From Haliovirga abyssi (GTDB lineage: Bacteria; Fusobacteriota; Fusobacteriia; Fusobacteriales; Haliovirgaceae): a stretch of 64,000 nt of DNA. Shown here in pieces: positions 36,001-43,971 of this stretch. A program made the position numbers and the translations under genes. The notes under the pieces are model-generated. The model saw only the letters and a program-made list of their open reading frames with translations, was not told the DNA's origin and ran no database searches. The first letter of the stretch is position 1; the number at the start of each line of letters is the position of its first letter. Location: assembly GCF_030295325.1 (NCBI RefSeq), contig NZ_AP027059.1, positions 1,484,637 through 1,548,636 on the forward strand, in the 5' to 3' direction.

Positions 36001-38091
36001 ATTATATTCGTCAGATATTTCAGCAGGCATATTTATATTCCCTTTTATATACATCTCCTCTTTATTTTGCTTTATTGTAACTTCAGAAAGAGATATTTTA
36101 GTATCTGTTTTAGTTCCATCTTCATTTATATCTCCATTGTTTACCAACAAAATAAATGTTATTGATTTTATCAAACTATCTCCTAAATATATCTGTAAAT
36201 TTGATTTTTGTATAGTTTGATTTAAAGTTATATCATCTATATTATATTTTTCCTTATCCGCACTTACAGTATAACTAGTATTATTTCCAACTTTTATTTT
36301 GTAATCCAGCTTATCTGGATTATTAATTTTAATTGATTTTAATACAACATCTGTACTACCATCATAATCAAAATAATACTTATTTTCTATATTATCTCCT
36401 AAAGGATTAATCTCTTGTCCTGAAGTAGAATTATCATCTGAATAAAATGTTATATCTGAATCTTTTATATTTATCTCTGTTGCAAGAGCATTTTCATCAA
36501 TATATCTAAAACTTAAAACATCTGTGCTATGATTTAAAGCTTCATCTGTCATCTCAATTTTAAATCCAACCATTTGACTTGATGCTAAAGAATCATATCC
36601 AAAATCTTTTTCTAAATCATATGTTCCAGAATACAATTCTGTATCTGGTTCATGTTGTAATGTTACTTTTTCTTTGTCTACAATAGTACTATTAATTTCT
36701 TCTATTCTTATTAAATTTATTGTCGCATTTTTATCATTTTTACTTGTATATTGAAATGTAATTGTTTTACCATTTATTTGCATTGGAGCAGAAGGATTTC
36801 CTTCATATTTTCTTATAGATTCCTCTCCAACTTTTATTTTTAAATTAGCTGTATCTAAGTCTGCCAAAACATCAGCTTTAGCTATTTCTCTTTTTATCAA
36901 AGTTTCATTCCCATTAGCATCCTCTGCCAAAATATATAAAAACCATTTTGTTCCAGTAGTTCCAGAATATTTACCGCTTGTTGCTGGATCTTTATCAATA
37001 AATAAAGATATAATATCTGTAGTTAAAATTGTTGTTGAAAGAGCTGAAGCTATCTCTACTCCATCTTTTTTTATTTTATTTCCTTCTGATTTTATCTCTT
37101 GTGCAGTTGACTTCCCATCATCTTTTATTAATGCTCCATATAATGTCACTTTATATTCATCACTTGTTTTTATTTCTAAATTTACATTCCCAAAATCTGT
37201 TAAATTTTCATCAAAATTTAATTTATTCCCATTCACAGGATATAAAACTTCTAATTTCGGAGGTTTTGCATCTACAGTTACCTCTACAGGCCCTGTTCCT
37301 GATGCATTCCCTACATAAGCTGTACTTTCCGCTCTTAAATTTATCAATAATAATGATATACTGTTTTTCCCTTCAGCTAAAATATAATCATCTACATTAT
37401 CACCTTTAACATTTAATATTATTTTTCCTGTTCCAGAGCTTTGAGGATATTCTACTTTTTTTGTTCCTGAAACTTTTCCGATTTTATAGTCTACAACTAC
37501 TCCATTTATAAATACATATATCCCTATTTCATCATCTGCTATATAATCAGAGTTTGATGTACCATCATATACTGCTTCTATTTTATCTAATCCTACTCCA
37601 CCTTGAATATTAGTTCCATCTGGATTTAAAACATCTCGATTTATACTTCTACTTAAATTTTTATTGCTTTTTTCATTAAATATTTCTCCATTATTAGGAT
37701 ATAAAATTTTTCCAGAATCTTTTGAAAAATTTTGATTATTAATATTTACTTCTAACCCCTCTTTAAGATAATTAACATCTACCTCTTTAGATAGTTTCGA
37801 TTTTTCTCCATAATTAGTTATCACGGATTCAACTATTATTTTATTTTCTCCTGGCTGCAGCTTTATATTTTCATTATATACTCCACTCAAGCCCCCATTT
37901 ATTTGAGTGCCATTTATTTTTAAAGTATCGCCATTTGTTACTATTTTTATATTTACGTTATCCTTATTAACTATTACACTTTCTGGTATTACTTCTAAAT
38001 TTATTTTAGTATTATATTTTTCACTTTTTAGACATCCAGATATAAATAATAATGCTAGTAAAATAAGTATGCTAATCCCCTTTTTTTTCAT
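33022..38091 (-). CDS. Giant Ig-like-repeat surface lipoprotein (1689 residues)
   Basis: The N terminus is a lipoprotein signal peptide with lipobox F-I-S-G-C (Cys20), followed by K-S-E-K. The ATG at 38091 lies about 9 bases after AGAGGAG; a GTG at 38097 is less likely. The rest is Ser/Thr/Asp/Asn-rich and beta-predicted, with recurrent Ig-like domains marked by phrases such as V-D-A-K-P-P-K-L, D-K-L-P-P-E-L-P, I-K-A-V-D-K-Y-G-N-S-T and L-K-D-L-A-G-N-E-T. I see no catalytic motif or sortase signal. It is probably exported and tethered to a membrane, possibly an adhesin or scaffold. It is 30 bases from the next lipoprotein gene and probably co-transcribed with it. Confidence 0.85.
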   Translation of the reverse strand: MKKKGISILILLALLFISGCLKSEKYNTKINLEVIPESVIVNKDNVNIKIVTNGDTLKINGTQINGGLSGVYNENIKLQPGENKIIVESVITNYGEKSKLSKEVDVNYLKEGLEVNINNQNFSKDSGKILYPNNGEIFNEKSNKNLSRSINRDVLNPDGTNIQGGVGLDKIEAVYDGTSNSDYIADDEIGIYVFINGVVVDYKIGKVSGTKKVEYPQSSGTGKIILNVKGDNVDDYILAEGKNSISLLLINLRAESTAYVGNASGTGPVEVTVDAKPPKLEVLYPVNGNKLNFDENLTDFGNVNLEIKTSDEYKVTLYGALIKDDGKSTAQEIKSEGNKIKKDGVEIASALSTTILTTDIISLFIDKDPATSGKYSGTTGTKWFLYILAEDANGNETLIKREIAKADVLADLDTANLKIKVGEESIRKYEGNPSAPMQINGKTITFQYTSKNDKNATINLIRIEEINSTIVDKEKVTLQHEPDTELYSGTYDLEKDFGYDSLASSQMVGFKIEMTDEALNHSTDVLSFRYIDENALATEINIKDSDITFYSDDNSTSGQEINPLGDNIENKYYFDYDGSTDVVLKSIKINNPDKLDYKIKVGNNTSYTVSADKEKYNIDDITLNQTIQKSNLQIYLGDSLIKSITFILLVNNGDINEDGTKTDTKISLSEVTIKQNKEEMYIKGNINMPAEISDEYNIQADFINKSANESAWIGGFQKNAIDNSNINFEGSIIFNYSEVSPKNYDMIQIRADNSLTTVTPTSFDLDSDNTDDLLGVNGVEIDGINDSDLSWKIASEIQNIDILNGDKFSELDLYLNGELKEKNSSPNGTGTDFASVDLTGISSIKIVGTIKTLTNPIVKIERIVSLTRPLESEKPKFVSVPELNTEYKGDFVITGKVDNADIVEIVSVKNSSGNVIAWKGGTTTIPTTLKSLTLLSDGTFYSPNLADDPIYAGSVTSTDGVYTDFNNNNGIIEGNEYTIKIRATKINGASVDYEYVGTFDTLAPTEYHKRDALSVYNKFGTTTTTEWEGINKIYFDFAGNLKEDSSDALYTGLDSTGTDYTIKNPGGNYTFSINEATVSPDIDQGWMTLVENYSGYDDYLIAYIPYSNPNGDYDNFGTPTTSGENITVFITDDKGNVILRKLIRKDDTGKNRELVVDLGDNQYDKINVYLQDEHLNKTDIYKFENTIYLNLTLANVKAAIHEGATQEAPLREFSVSQAPNLTYVTLNMYKDSLSGEFLLSAPGIDLSGANGYTLPLSGNINTGDTLVIKAVDKYGNSTFIGDKTNSISLKVEDKLPPELPTSVVVTNKKSPELDEISGKAEANSTIKAKDSSNNEIGNTLADSNGDFKLNINGDSYSMIKLEVVDSSGNSSTTSTLHDAYETITSKFAQSYSYTVTGVTATSGKLKKGDTVTVGWNAIAETNDDVAKGNVLGTYRVDYYNGSTKIYTQDVTTNSTTVKTEDLGNYNLTTITVKVYGESKLGFETSTPGTATFDIDSSIPDITALDTTKIVASVKKDTITISSNALNTTLVGIGSSDKIYVNIDGESKEWTGSDLTYNKTVNNSSTFKLKLKDLAGNETSEVTINASDDEAPNVDALVIVGSIDTVSLNGVDYLQLSIKQTEEDNVTVYAYDGSGANANLIGVVKLGVKNTVVQISIKASSAATVYLKVADDSSNKNTSAAKQLTMVTTE

Positions 38092-38121
38092 TTCCACCCA
38101 CTCCTCTTATTTTTTATGAAA

Positions 38122-41100
38122 CTAATTTAAAACAGTAATTCCGCCATCTTTATCTATTGTAAATATTATTTCTGAACTGTTATTCCCACTATCATAAGCT
38201 TCTATTTTATAATTATATAAAGAATTATTATCAAAATCTAAATCAGTTTCACTAAAATATTTTTCATTAATATCCGTAATATCTTTTAATTTAACATACG
38301 AATTATTCTCTTTTCTATATACTGAATATTTACTAAAATCTTTTATGTATGGAAATTCCCACCAAATAGATACGAAATCTCCTGAAACATATCCAACTAT
38401 ATTTTTAACTTTAGCTGGTTTTAAATCACAAGTTTTTATTGTAAATATATTTGTCTCAGAATACTCATCTTCATCATTTACACTATTAACATCCAAATCT
38501 TTATCCCAAGCTCTTATTTTATAGTAATATTTACTATTTTCGTTTAGTCCATTTTCAATTAAGTTTATTTCATTATTTGAATAATCAACAGAACCATTTG
38601 AATAATATGTTTTATTGTATTTCCCTCTATATATTAATATTGAAGGATATATTACAGTTGTGTTATCTACTGAAGTTGATATACTTCTATACACTTCATA
38701 ATATTGTAAATCTTTTATTTTAGTTGATACATCATTAATTTTTATTTTCATTCTAACTTTATTATTTTCATCATTACTTCCATAAAATTTTGTGCTATCA
38801 TAAGAATAAACAGAACCACTCGATTCTTCTTCAAATTTCATTTCAAAATCAGTTGGTATATCTGGTGGCAAATTATAACTGTACGCTGATACACCATTTG
38901 ACCTATCAGATATTTTATACCCTTTATCCCTAACTACGACCTCATATTTGTACAATTTATTTTCATTCTCTTTTCCTATTTCATCTTTGTAATATGTTTC
39001 ATTTGCATTTTTTATTGTAGCAATTTCTTTATAATCATTTTCATTGTCTGAACCAGTGTCATTTCTGTATATTACATATTCCAAAAAATCATGTCTATCT
39101 ATCTCAGAAACTTTATCCCAATATATTTTTATTCCATATTTTTGTAATGTATCTATCTCTTTTTCTACATTTCCAAAATATATTGTAAGCTTTTCTGGTT
39201 GTTTATTTAATGTCTTTATCTCTAATATATTTGACTGCACTTTGTTTTCTGAATCTTTTATATATTTATCATAACCTAATATATAAAATTTATAAATAGA
39301 ATCATCGTCCAATCCACTTATAACATTATATAATTTTGTCCCACTATAGACCCTTTCATAATTTTCATCATCTCCTTCTTTTTCCATATATAATTCATAT
39401 TTCAACAAGTTATTTCCAGGGTAAAGGCCTGTCCAATTCAACGTTAATGCTGTTTGACTTAAATTACCATATGAAAGCTCTATTGGAAGCAATTTATAAA
39501 AATTAATATATAATGTTTTTATACTTATATTTCCTGCTTTATCTTTCGATAAAATATCTAGTTTATTCAAACCTTGAGTCAATAAATTATTTGTAATTGA
39601 TACACTATAAATCCCCTTTTCTAAAGGTGATGCATTTATAGTGTTATCCCCTATTTTTAAATTAACTTCACTAGATTCAACTTCTAAATCATCAGTAACT
39701 TTAAAATCTATATAAATATCTCCATCCATTGGATAATTCATATTTTTTGTATAGTTAATTTCTGAATAAATCAAATTTGAAGAATCTTTTTTATATACTT
39801 TAATTTCACTTGTTATCGGTGGTAAGGCGTCATAATATATTTCATAATTATTTTCTTCTGATAATCCATTTTCATTTTCTAAATATATATTTATATCATT
39901 ATTACTATTTTTTTTTCCTAAATATATTGGATATATCCCATTCGATTCCTCTTTTGAATATAATATTTCACCATTTAATTTTAAAATAAATTTATCAATT
40001 TTCATCTTTATATTTTGAGAATCTATTTTTATAACAAGCGATACATCTCCATTAGCAGAGTATTCTATTTTATTTTCAACTATATCTTTATTATCTAATT
40101 TTATCTCTTTTATAATGGGAGATTCTTTATAATACCTAACCAAAATATTTTTTTCATTTTGGTTTCCTGCAAAATCGTAAAAAATTAATTTTCCAGAAAA
40201 TTCACTATCTTTTATCTCTTCTGATGTTATTTCAAATATATATCTCATATTTGATTTTATTTCTTTAGGAGATTTATCTCCTAATTTCACATCTTTTATC
40301 CCAACATTATCCTCTAAAGTAACATCAATTAATATATTTTTATTATCTTTCAAATTCACAATCATATCATCTGCATATAACTTTCCATTTATAGTTAAGC
40401 TTTTTACTGTAGGAGATTCTGCATCTAATGATACCATCTTTTCTCCAGTTAATATATTCCCTGCTTTATCACTAACCTCATAATATATTGAACTTTTCGT
40501 AGTTGTTATATCTTTCGTGAATCTATTTGTAGAACTATCTACTGTAATTTCACTATTTTCAATTAATAATTTTTCAAAATTATCATCTTCTACTTTTCCT
40601 GATAAATTAATGGCATCTTCTTTTGATTTTATCCAAATTTTATCATTATATTCATTATCAAAAGTTACAATTGGTTTAGTATTATCATAATATATATTTT
40701 TCTCAACAGACTCCTGATTTCCAGCATTATCTCCAACTTCTAATTTTATAATTTCATCTTTTTTAGGTTCACTTAAAATATAATCTAAATTAAAATCCCC
40801 ACTGCTCTTGTCCCAATCAGCATTTTCAGAATTTAATTTAAAATAACTTAAATTTAAATGCACATCTTCTGTTTTTAATTCTCCTGTTATTGAAATATTT
40901 GGAGAATTCACATAATATATATCATCCTTAGGCAAAACTTCTATACTGCTTTCTAATATTTTTATATTATCCATTTTAGGTTTTGTTATACTGTTATATA
41001 TTTTTATATTTTTTTCTTCAGTTACATTTCCAAACTCATCTAAAAAAGAAAATTTAATTACATTACTTCCGTTTTTAACATCTACTGTTACTTGTTGATT

Positions 41101-41907
41101 AATAAACTTACTTTTGTCAATTTGTATATCATTTACAGATAAATAATTTAAATTAATAATATCACTTACATCTTCTAACTCAAATTTTAATGTAACTTTT
41201 GATTTATTTGTAATATATTCTTCTCCTAGATTTACTTCAGTATCATCACAATATATTTTGTGATAACTAGGAGGTACTTTATCATAATAAAATTTTATTG
41301 CACTTGTTGTTACATTCCCAACTTCATCTACTACATTTATACTTAAAACGTTATCTCCTGATTTTATATTTTCATAATTAAGCGTGTATGAATCAGTTCC
41401 CTTTGTAAAAGTTTGCTCCTCTAAACTCACTTCTTTTATTCCACTCTCATCAGTTGCATTTAACTCAATTTTTATTTTATTATTATTCCCACCTACAATC
41501 ATATTATCTATATAATCTTTATCATTTATCTTAAGTTTTGAAACTTTAGGAGAACTGTCATCCTTTATTAAATTTATTTTTATATTTTTTTTATTACCTC
41601 TCTCATCTTCTGCTATTAATGTTATTTTTTGAATTTTAGTAGTATCTATATATAGAGTAAATTCTCCATTTTTTAATTCTACATTAATATCATTTTCTTT
41701 TAAATATTTTACTTTATCATTATCTTTTACACTACCTTCAATCTTTACTATACCATCTTTATAAGGAAGATTATATTCTCCTTCTTTTATTTTTATTATA
41801 TTCTTATTTTTTAATACTATTGTTGGAGCTTCTTTATCAAAATAATTCATTATACATCCTGCAAAAATTAAGCTTAATAACAATATCAACAACATTTTTT
41901 TATGCAT
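38122..41907 (-). CDS. Giant Ig/fibronectin-III-like surface lipoprotein (1261 residues)
   Basis: A lipobox L-I-F-A-G-C (Cys18) follows a hydrophobic signal peptide. The first ~800 residues form repeats with the pattern D-x-x-x-P-x-V...D-x-x-G-N (I-A-E-D-E-R-G-N, N-V-V-D-E-V-G-N, E-V-S-D-K-A-G-N), typical of bacterial Ig-like folds. From about 800 to 1250 come fibronectin type III-like units (A-L-T-L-N-W-T-G; Y-E-L-Y-M; Y-V-I-Y-R-N; Y-E-V-Y-R-S; Y-S-V-Y-R-K). No enzyme domain is seen. The shared architecture with the adjacent 1689-residue lipoprotein suggests a paired surface structure. Confidence 0.85.
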   Translation of the reverse strand: MHKKMLLILLLSLIFAGCIMNYFDKEAPTIVLKNKNIIKIKEGEYNLPYKDGIVKIEGSVKDNDKVKYLKENDINVELKNGEFTLYIDTTKIQKITLIAEDERGNKKNIKINLIKDDSSPKVSKLKINDKDYIDNMIVGGNNNKIKIELNATDESGIKEVSLEEQTFTKGTDSYTLNYENIKSGDNVLSINVVDEVGNVTTSAIKFYYDKVPPSYHKIYCDDTEVNLGEEYITNKSKVTLKFELEDVSDIINLNYLSVNDIQIDKSKFINQQVTVDVKNGSNVIKFSFLDEFGNVTEEKNIKIYNSITKPKMDNIKILESSIEVLPKDDIYYVNSPNISITGELKTEDVHLNLSYFKLNSENADWDKSSGDFNLDYILSEPKKDEIIKLEVGDNAGNQESVEKNIYYDNTKPIVTFDNEYNDKIWIKSKEDAINLSGKVEDDNFEKLLIENSEITVDSSTNRFTKDITTTKSSIYYEVSDKAGNILTGEKMVSLDAESPTVKSLTINGKLYADDMIVNLKDNKNILIDVTLEDNVGIKDVKLGDKSPKEIKSNMRYIFEITSEEIKDSEFSGKLIFYDFAGNQNEKNILVRYYKESPIIKEIKLDNKDIVENKIEYSANGDVSLVIKIDSQNIKMKIDKFILKLNGEILYSKEESNGIYPIYLGKKNSNNDINIYLENENGLSEENNYEIYYDALPPITSEIKVYKKDSSNLIYSEINYTKNMNYPMDGDIYIDFKVTDDLEVESSEVNLKIGDNTINASPLEKGIYSVSITNNLLTQGLNKLDILSKDKAGNISIKTLYINFYKLLPIELSYGNLSQTALTLNWTGLYPGNNLLKYELYMEKEGDDENYERVYSGTKLYNVISGLDDDSIYKFYILGYDKYIKDSENKVQSNILEIKTLNKQPEKLTIYFGNVEKEIDTLQKYGIKIYWDKVSEIDRHDFLEYVIYRNDTGSDNENDYKEIATIKNANETYYKDEIGKENENKLYKYEVVVRDKGYKISDRSNGVSAYSYNLPPDIPTDFEMKFEEESSGSVYSYDSTKFYGSNDENNKVRMKIKINDVSTKIKDLQYYEVYRSISTSVDNTTVIYPSILIYRGKYNKTYYSNGSVDYSNNEINLIENGLNENSKYYYKIRAWDKDLDVNSVNDEDEYSETNIFTIKTCDLKPAKVKNIVGYVSGDFVSIWWEFPYIKDFSKYSVYRKENNSYVKLKDITDINEKYFSETDLDFDNNSLYNYKIEAYDSGNNSSEIIFTIDKDGGITVLN

Positions 41908-41930
41908 AATATATCACATCCCTATAAAAT

Positions 41931-41959
41931 AATATAATACTACTCTTAATTATCGACAA
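41931..41959 (-). promoter_or_regulatory. Possible promoter of the lipoprotein pair
   Basis: TTGTCG, 17 bases, TATATT on the minus strand about 25 bases before the first lipoprotein gene. The -35 is weak. The 349-base gap to 42256 otherwise holds a small TAGTGA-N3-TCACTA repeat (42024-42038), a dispersed repeat and the map terminator. Confidence 0.4.
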
Positions 41960-42063
41960 ATTCATAAAATAACTTAATAAAAAAACAGCTGCCTTATTTT
42001 CTAGAAAATTTTATATTTTTCATTAGTGACAATCACTATTCCTATCATGGTTACAAAAAATCC

Positions 42064-42114
42064 TCCCCTTTGTGAACCCTTAGTGCCCTTTGCGTCTTTG
42101 TGCTGAAATTATTT
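42064..42114 (-). repeat. Dispersed CAGCACAAAG repeat, copy 3
   Basis: On the minus strand this reads AATTTCAGCACAAAG, ACGCAAAGGGCAC, TTCACAAAGGGGAGG. The beginning equals copy 2, while the heptads in the middle differ. Confidence 0.7.
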
Positions 42115-42144
42115 TACTAATAAATTTACACTTTCCTAACAAAT

Positions 42145-42190
42145 AAAAAAGAAGCTACACTTCATCTCGTAAAAAAATGGCGTAGCTTAT
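42145..42190 (-). terminator. Terminator after map
   Basis: On the minus strand AAGCTACGCC pairs with GTGTAGCTT across a ~20-base loop, followed by CTTTTTT. It lies about 65 bases past the map stop codon. Confidence 0.6.
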
Positions 42191-42256
42191 TCTATATATA
42201 TTTTTTAATTCCAATCATATCTATTCTCTTTATATCCCAATATAATAATCGTCAAT

Positions 42257-43018
42257 TTAATCCACTTTAGTTAAAATTTCTACTCCCTTAGAAGTTACTA
42301 AAACAGTATGCTCAAATTGAGCACTAATACTATTATCAGCTGTTGTAACTGTCCATCCATCTTCTTTTGAAGTAATTGTTCTGTGAGATTTTCCCATATT
42401 AATCATTGGTTCTACAGTAAAAATCATTCCTTCTTTAAGTCTAATTCTATTTTTGGCTGTATAATTATGAAAAACAGCTGGCTCTTCATGAAATTTTGCA
42501 CCAATACCATGTCCTGTATAATCTCTTACTATAGAATATCCAAATTTATTTATGTATTTTTCGATAGTTTTCCCAACTTCATACAAATATTTCCCTGGTT
42601 TAATTGCCTCAATTCCTTTATACATAGCATTTTCTGTTCTTTTTACTAAATTAACAACTTCTTCATCTACATTCCCGACCAAAAAAGTTTTAGAAGTGTC
42701 CCCATGATAACCATCTAAAATTACTGTAACATCCAAATTTATAATATCTCCATCTTTTAAAATTTCTTTTTCAGAAGGAATTCCATGACAAACTACATTA
42801 TTAATAGATGTACACATACTTTTTGGAAATCCATTATAATTTAATGGTGCTGAAATAGCTCCATGTTCTTTTGTGAATTCTTCTGCCAAGTCATTAAGAT
42901 ATTGAGTTGAAACTCCTTCTTTTACAAAAGGCTCTAAATATATTAATAATTCTCCTGCCAATTTACCAGCTTTTCTCATCTTTTTAATTTCTTCTTTAGT
43001 TTTAATCTTAATCATCAT
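42257..43018 (-). CDS. map: Methionine aminopeptidase, type I
   Basis: A 253-residue enzyme that removes the initiator methionine from nascent proteins. Metal ligands are visible: two Asp in D-V-T-V-I-L-D-G-Y-H-G-D-T-S, His in G-H-G-I-G, Glu in V-E-P-M-I and Glu in F-E-H-T-V-L-V-T. There is no N-terminal zinc-finger extension, so it is the short bacterial form. Two adjacent ATGs follow the GGAG site; the first is given. It follows ruvA by 29 bases. Confidence 0.97.
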   Translation of the reverse strand: MMIKIKTKEEIKKMRKAGKLAGELLIYLEPFVKEGVSTQYLNDLAEEFTKEHGAISAPLNYNGFPKSMCTSINNVVCHGIPSEKEILKDGDIINLDVTVILDGYHGDTSKTFLVGNVDEEVVNLVKRTENAMYKGIEAIKPGKYLYEVGKTIEKYINKFGYSIVRDYTGHGIGAKFHEEPAVFHNYTAKNRIRLKEGMIFTVEPMINMGKSHRTITSKEDGWTVTTADNSISAQFEHTVLVTSKGVEILTKVD

Positions 43019-43047
43019 ATTTCTCCTTCTATTTTATATTATATTTT

Positions 43048-43635
43048 TTATTTACGTGATTTTTTCAATATATCTTTAATAGCTTCCTCAATACTAGTAT
43101 ACTTCATTATATCTTCTGTTTTCAATAGTTTTTTTATCTCTTTTTCTCCATATCCAAGGGATTGTAATGCTAAAATTATATCTTCTTCTAATTTATATCC
43201 ATTATTTGTCTCTGCTGTTTCTTCTCCAATTTCCCCAGTTAATTTTATTTTGTCTTTTATATCTAAAATTAATTTTTGACCTTTTTTCATTCCTAATCCT
43301 GGTACTTTAATTAATCTTTTTAATTGCTCGTTAATAATAATATCTTTTAATTCAGCTATACTATAAGTTGATAATACTGCAATTGCTAATTTAGGTCCAA
43401 CTCCACTTGCATTTACTAATATTACAAAAAATTTTCTCTCTTCTTCAGTATAAAACCCAAAAAGCTTAAAAGCTTCTTCTTTCACATGTGTGTAAATATA
43501 TAATTTTTCTTCACTATTTTTTATACTTTCATATGTTTTTAAAGATATGTATATTTTATATGCAATCCCATTTATATCAATAGCCACATAATCAACCCTT
43601 TTAACTACAATTTTTCCTTTTATATATTCGTACAT
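43048..43635 (-). CDS. ruvA: Holliday junction DNA helicase subunit RuvA
   Basis: A 195-residue RuvA with an OB-fold N terminus (M-Y-E-Y-I-K-G-K-I-V...I-D-I-N-G-I-A-Y), tandem helix-hairpin-helix motifs (G-V-G-P-K-L-A-I-A-V-L-S; V-P-G-L-G-M-K-K-G-Q-K-L), and a C-terminal domain III (A-L-Q-S-L-G-Y-G-E-K-E-I). It binds four-way junctions and loads RuvB. RuvB and RuvC are not in the window. Confidence 0.96.
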   Translation of the reverse strand: MYEYIKGKIVVKRVDYVAIDINGIAYKIYISLKTYESIKNSEEKLYIYTHVKEEAFKLFGFYTEEERKFFVILVNASGVGPKLAIAVLSTYSIAELKDIIINEQLKRLIKVPGLGMKKGQKLILDIKDKIKLTGEIGEETAETNNGYKLEEDIILALQSLGYGEKEIKKLLKTEDIMKYTSIEEAIKDILKKSRK

Positions 43636-43660
43636 AATTTCTCCTTTTTTTTATTATCAA

Positions 43661-43852
43661 TTAACCTTCTATATAATTCCCATCTGGCAACATCTCATCT
43701 GAATGATACTTTCCAATTTCTTCCATTTGATACCTAACACAATTTTTCCAATTGCTTTCACTTAAACAATATCTATCTATCCATTTTCTCTCTATTCTTC
43801 CTTCTTCATATGCAAATTTCATAGGACAAACAAAATACCACTTACATCTCAT
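43661..43852 (-). CDS. Small conserved-looking Cys-containing protein (63 residues)
   Basis: M-R-C-K-W-Y-F-V-C-P-M-K-F at the start, then two more cysteines (Y-C-L-S-E-S-N-W-K-N-C-V-R-Y) and M-L-P-D-G-N near the end. Four cysteines in 40 residues suggest a metal or iron-sulfur site. I recall similar short proteins from anaerobic Firmicutes sometimes mislabelled uracil-DNA glycosylase, but no glycosylase motif is present. The ATG at 43852 fits GAGGTGG about 6 bases upstream; the TTG at 43876 is unlikely. It lies 25 bases before ruvA. Confidence 0.7.
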   Translation of the reverse strand: MRCKWYFVCPMKFAYEEGRIERKWIDRYCLSESNWKNCVRYQMEEIGKYHSDEMLPDGNYIEG

Positions 43853-43971
43853 CCATTCCACCTCACTAAAATTCAAAAAATAATCTTTTCATCTTTATTT
43901 ATATTTTTTATTTTAATCTCTTTTTTTATTTTACTAATTGTCAATTTCCTATTATATTTTCAACTATTTTC

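Noticed and set aside
35396-37409. Plus-strand open frames inside the lipoprotein genes
   Set aside because: Low-complexity Ser/Ile/Leu/Phe-rich shadows of minus-strand genes. The same applies to all other plus-strand frames in the window.
43661-43876. Uracil-DNA glycosylase annotation for the small Cys protein
   Set aside because: Too short and without the glycosylase motifs; only the cysteine pattern is supported.
43935-43950. TTGACA before the small Cys gene as promoter
   Set aside because: No -10 element at 16-18 bases; the nearest TAAAAT is too far away.
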